NCBI RefSeq assembly: GCF_036046055.1
Contig: NZ_CP107939.1
Location: 8,618,001 to 8,682,000, forward strand
Source: Nocardia sp. NBC_00403
GTDB taxonomy: Bacteria; Actinomycetota; Actinomycetes; Mycobacteriales; Mycobacteriaceae
Length of the DNA stretch: 64,000 bases
Direction of reading: 5' to 3'
Positions within the stretch are counted from its first letter, which is position 1. Each line of letters starts with the position of its first letter. Made by a program: the position numbers and the translations under genes. This document shows positions 61,429 to 64,000 of the stretch, in pieces. The notes under the pieces were generated by a model. That model was not told the DNA's origin. It worked only from the letters and a program-made list of their open reading frames with translations, and made no database searches.

Positions 61429-62118
61429 TCAGGCATCCGCGGTGTAGTAGCGGCCCTCGCGCTGACGGAGCACCAGATCGGCGCGCTGCCTCGTGCCCGC
61501 GATCAGGTCGGCATTGGGCAGATCGCTGTCGCGCACCTTGATTCGGGCGGCGTCGGCGCTGCGGCCGCCGCGAATATGGCGGCGTATCAGGCGCTGTGCG
61601 ATCACGTCCCGATCGACGTCCAGGTACCAGACTTCGTCGAGCAGCGGGCGCACCCGGCACCACGAGCTGGATTCGCGATCGTCCAAGAGCAGGTAGTTGC
61701 CCTCGGTGATGGCGATCTCGTGCCCGTCGAAGACGACGCCGGCCTGCGTCGGCTCCTCGATGGCACGGTCGAAAGTCGGCCATGGCACCGGCTCGCCGAT
61801 CGGGGTATCGCGCAGGCGGCGCAACGTGTCGAGGTAGCCGTCGACATCGAAGGTATGCGGTTCGCCCTTGCGCTCGACATCGCCCGTCGCGCGCAACGCC
61901 GCGTTCGGCAAATGGAAGCCGTCCATCGGCGCAATCTCGGCGATCGGCACGCCCGCTCGAATGTTCAGCTCGTCCCGGATGGACTTGGACAGCGTGGACT
62001 TGCCCGCCCCCGGCGGCCCCGCGATACCGAGCACATACCGGCGGGCGCACGCCGCCGCCCTTATCCGCAGGTGCTCGACGAGCGAGCGCACAGGCATTTC
62101 GACGGTAGTCCGCGTCAT
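61429..62118 (-). CDS. Uridine-kinase-like P-loop kinase (FrcK/nucleoside-sugar kinase type)
   Basis: The roughly 230-residue protein has Walker A GIAGPPGAGKSTLSKSIRDE, a DGFHLPN motif (residues about 68-74), PWPTFDRAIEEPTQAG and EGNYLLLDDRESSSWCRVRP, followed by RLIRRHIRGGRSADAA. This is the P-loop kinase group that includes uridine kinase, CoaA and fructose/pantothenate-like kinases annotated as nucleoside/nucleotide kinase; the substrate is unknown. The ATG at 62118 follows TACTGT by seven bases, a leaderless pattern, and gives MTRTTVEMPVRS; a longer frame exists but the extra nine residues are not family-like. It is convergent with pgi. Confidence 0.82.
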   Translation of the reverse strand: MTRTTVEMPVRSLVEHLRIRAAACARRYVLGIAGPPGAGKSTLSKSIRDELNIRAGVPIAEIAPMDGFHLPNAALRATGDVERKGEPHTFDVDGYLDTLRRLRDTPIGEPVPWPTFDRAIEEPTQAGVVFDGHEIAITEGNYLLLDDRESSSWCRVRPLLDEVWYLDVDRDVIAQRLIRRHIRGGRSADAARIKVRDSDLPNADLIAGTRQRADLVLRQREGRYYTADA

Positions 62119-62183
62119 CGGAGCCACAGTACTCAGACTGCGCACCGCTGCCGCGAATTTGCCCCCGTGGCCGGCGAAGTCGG

Positions 62184-63095
62184 CTATCGGAGTCGCTGCC
62201 GCACCTCGGCGGACAGCTCGGCCGCGCCATCGCGCAGCGCCTCGGTGAACATGCGACGCGGCTCGGTGGCTCCGGCCTCGGATCGATAGACGACGGCCGT
62301 GCCGCGCACCGCCGCGGGATGGTCGATGCGGACGAGCGCGATCGTCGGCGGAAGCACCGGCACCGCGATGCCGGGCACCACGGTGATGCCCATACCCGCC
62401 GCGACCAGACCGAGCTTGGCAAACCAGTCGCGTGCGACGAAGGCGATGTCGGGCTCCCAGGTGGCGTCGCCGAACACACCGAGCAAGGTGCTGTTCAACT
62501 CGGTGCTGCCCGCGATCCAGCGCTCGCTGCGCAACTCCGCCGGCGTCACGCTGACACGATCCGCGAGAGCGTGGCCCGGCCCGACCGCGATGAGCAGCGG
62601 ATCGTCGAGCAGCGATTCGAGCACGAGGTCGCCGGGCAGGTTCGGTGTTGCGGTCACCACGGCCAGATCCAGCCGACCCCGGGCGACCGCGGCGAGCAGC
62701 CGCGGGCTGGTCCCCTCACGCAGCGGCACCCGGGCCAGTCGGGTGGACGTGGCGGCAATGGCCCTTGGCACCAGCGCCGCCATTGCAGTCGAGAACGCGC
62801 CGACACGAAGCAGCGCCGGCGGACGCGCGACGAGCTCCTCGAGGTCGTGCCGGGCCGCGCCGATCCCGGCGAGCACCGTTTCCGCGTGCCGAAGGATGAT
62901 CCGCCCCGCATCCGTCGGCCGGACCCCGCGGGCGTGTCGTTCGAACAACGTCTTGCCCGCCGCCTGCTCCATCAGGGCTATCTGCCTGGACACCGCCGAC
63001 TGCGTGTAGCCGAGATTCTCGGCGGCGGTCGAGAACGATCGACATCGGCCGGCCTCACGAACCACACGCAAGCCGACAATCGTGAATTCACCCAT
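62184..63095 (-). CDS. LysR-family transcriptional regulator
   Basis: The 303-residue protein has an N-terminal winged-helix domain (VVREAGRCRSFSTAAENLGY, TQSAVSRQIALMEQAAGKTL FERHARGV) and a periplasmic-binding-like effector domain (VGAFSTAMAALVPRAIAATS, ERWIAGSTELNSTLLGVFGD, GLVAAGMGITVVPGIAVPVL). Length and domain order are typical of the family. It is divergent from the SnoaL-like gene across 71 bp, the classical arrangement for a LysR regulator and its target. The effector is unknown. The gap contains ATACCAAATAT, compatible with a T-N11-A site. Confidence 0.92.
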   Translation of the reverse strand: MGEFTIVGLRVVREAGRCRSFSTAAENLGYTQSAVSRQIALMEQAAGKTLFERHARGVRPTDAGRIILRHAETVLAGIGAARHDLEELVARPPALLRVGAFSTAMAALVPRAIAATSTRLARVPLREGTSPRLLAAVARGRLDLAVVTATPNLPGDLVLESLLDDPLLIAVGPGHALADRVSVTPAELRSERWIAGSTELNSTLLGVFGDATWEPDIAFVARDWFAKLGLVAAGMGITVVPGIAVPVLPPTIALVRIDHPAAVRGTAVVYRSEAGATEPRRMFTEALRDGAAELSAEVRQRLR

Positions 63096-63166
63096 GCGAT
63101 CTACTCATACCAAATATGCGAGACTCTCGCTTGTCGCATGTCGAGGAACTGCATACCGTCGAATCC

Positions 63167-63589
63167 ATGAGCGCAGCCGAAAACAAGAAACTGATCGAGC
63201 ACATCTTCGATCAGATGGCACAGGGCAATACGCGGGCGATGAGCGATGCCATGGCCGACGACTTCCGCTGGACTTTTCCGGGGAACTGGTCGTGGTCCGG
63301 CAGCTGGGAGCCGAAAACCATTGTGCTGAAAGAACTTCTGCGCCCACTCATGGCGCAGTTCACCGAATACCGGAGCACAGCAGACTTCATCATCGCTGAA
63401 GACGACCACGTCGTGGCACAGGTCCGCGGCCACGCGATCACAATTAGCGGCGAGCCGTACGAACAGACCTATTGCATGATCTTCCGACTCGCGGACGGAC
63501 AGCTCACCGAACTGATCGAGCACTGCGACACCGCACTGGTCGAACGCGTACTCGAACCGCCCGCGGGCGGCCGTCGTCAACAAGTGTGA
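63167..63589 (+). CDS. SnoaL-like / ketosteroid-isomerase-fold protein
   Basis: The 140-residue protein is a single NTF2-like (SnoaL) domain: MSAAENKKLIEHIFDQMAQG NTRAMSDAMADDFRWTFPGN, then WSGSWEPKTIVLKELLRPLM, VVAQVRGHAITISGEPYEQT and YCMIFRLADGQLTELIEHCD TALVERVL. Such proteins catalyse isomerisation or hydrolysis in a conical pocket; substrate unknown. The ATG at 63167 is preceded by TACCGT seven bases upstream (leaderless pattern); the longer frame adds 17 unlikely residues. It is probably controlled by the divergent LysR regulator. Confidence 0.88.
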   Translation: MSAAENKKLIEHIFDQMAQGNTRAMSDAMADDFRWTFPGNWSWSGSWEPKTIVLKELLRPLMAQFTEYRSTADFIIAEDDHVVAQVRGHAITISGEPYEQTYCMIFRLADGQLTELIEHCDTALVERVLEPPAGGRRQQV

Positions 63590-63652
63590 ACTTCCCATGG
63601 GCGGCAAGCCCGGACCCGGAGAATATCGATCACTTTTCCTAAACTCGGGCGG

Positions 63653-64000
63653 ATGACACAGCCAACTCCCTGGCAAACGGGCAAAAATCCACCCGGGCGG
63701 GTCGACCCGCCCGCCCCGACTGCACGCGGCGCACCACGGCGTCGAGTCGAGGTCCAGAACGCAATAGCCGCGCTTCGACCGCATCTGGCCCCGCTCCGCG
63801 GAAATTGGGGCTACGTGGTCGCCGCAGTCGGGAGCATCATTACTTTCTTCACACTGTTCCAACCGTGGGTAAACGCTGCCACGCTCGACGGCAGAATCAA
63901 AGCCACCCCTTTCGGGAAATTCGAAATATCCAGCTCCCTTGTCGCCCTGTGGTCGGGAGCACCACCGCCGCAGGCGAAAGTCAACGGCATGTGGGCCGTC
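63653..64000 (+). CDS. Membrane protein, C-terminus cut off by window edge
   Basis: A frame of 116 codons from ATG 63653 has no stop before the window ends. It reads MTQPTPWQTGKNPPGRVDPP, a Pro/Arg-rich cytoplasmic segment, then a hydrophobic helix VVAAVGSIITFFTLFQPWV (about residues 62-80), then a soluble part (AATLDGRIKATPFGKFEISS). TAAACT ends seven bases before the ATG, again a leaderless pattern. It resembles actinobacterial membrane proteins with one to four helices of unknown function, but the family is not clear from the visible part. Confidence 0.6.
   Translation, partial: MTQPTPWQTGKNPPGRVDPPAPTARGAPRRRVEVQNAIAALRPHLAPLRGNWGYVVAAVGSIITFFTLFQPWVNAATLDGRIKATPFGKFEISSSLVALWSGAPPPQAKVNGMWAV

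Overview
The window is high-GC actinobacterial chromosome, most likely Nocardia. It has mycolata marker families (MspA/Nfp-type porins, the Glp receptor SepX/GLPR, PerM, an Rv0954-type protein), an mprA-mprB-pepD-moaB2 block, a conservon, and many starts that look leaderless (TANNNT ending 6-8 nt before ATG/GTG). From recall of the H37Rv map, not a computed alignment, much of 11.7-61.2 kb follows M. tuberculosis Rv0996 down to Rv0946 in reverse, with Nocardia-specific insertions.

Region 1 (1-11.6 kb) looks accessory. It holds a truncated membrane protein, a small secreted protein, a serine-recombinase remnant, a sulfatase, a protein ending in a zinc ribbon, a phage-tail-lysozyme-type protein, a MarR-like gene with an abnormal tail, a compact four-gene WXG/ESX-like cassette (8167-10720) and a broken gene for a protein with seven CxxC motifs. 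The region ends at tRNA-Ala(CGC), whose 3' end faces it.

Region 2 (11.7-28.5 kb) is conserved core: sepX/glpR, rimJ-like, glp/moeA, galU, 5-FCL (the folate enzyme 5-formyltetrahydrofolate cyclo-ligase), ruc, a SAF protein and mscL. Then come a patatin and two tandem porin pairs, each pair closed by a near-identical hairpin, followed by a small unannotated gene and moaB2-pepD-mprB-mprA (cell-envelope stress). MprA-type boxes lie upstream of both mprA and pepD.

Region 3 (28.6-41 kb) has a conservon (NIT-domain kinase, roadblock, DUF742, GTPase) overlapping a MHYT-domain protein, then a VOC protein and a DUF1906 protein. A divergent zinc-starvation ribosomal cluster follows: mrf-rpmE2-rpmF on the minus strand and rpmB-rpmG-rpsN-rpsR on the plus strand, around two Zur-like boxes. 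A B-lectin/LysM protein, a lipoprotein and two repeat tracts complete it.

Region 4 (41-64 kb) has a GH20 hexosaminidase, then Rv0954-like, perM and purN-purH, with an in-frame 30-bp repeat at the start of purH. These are followed by sucCD, an M23 peptidase preceded by a translationally coupled small ORF, an SRPBCC-SDR fusion, pcrA/uvrD1, chorismate mutase, a succinate-semialdehyde dehydrogenase, pgi, a uridine-kinase-like protein, a LysR regulator divergent from a SnoaL-like protein, and a membrane protein cut by the window end.
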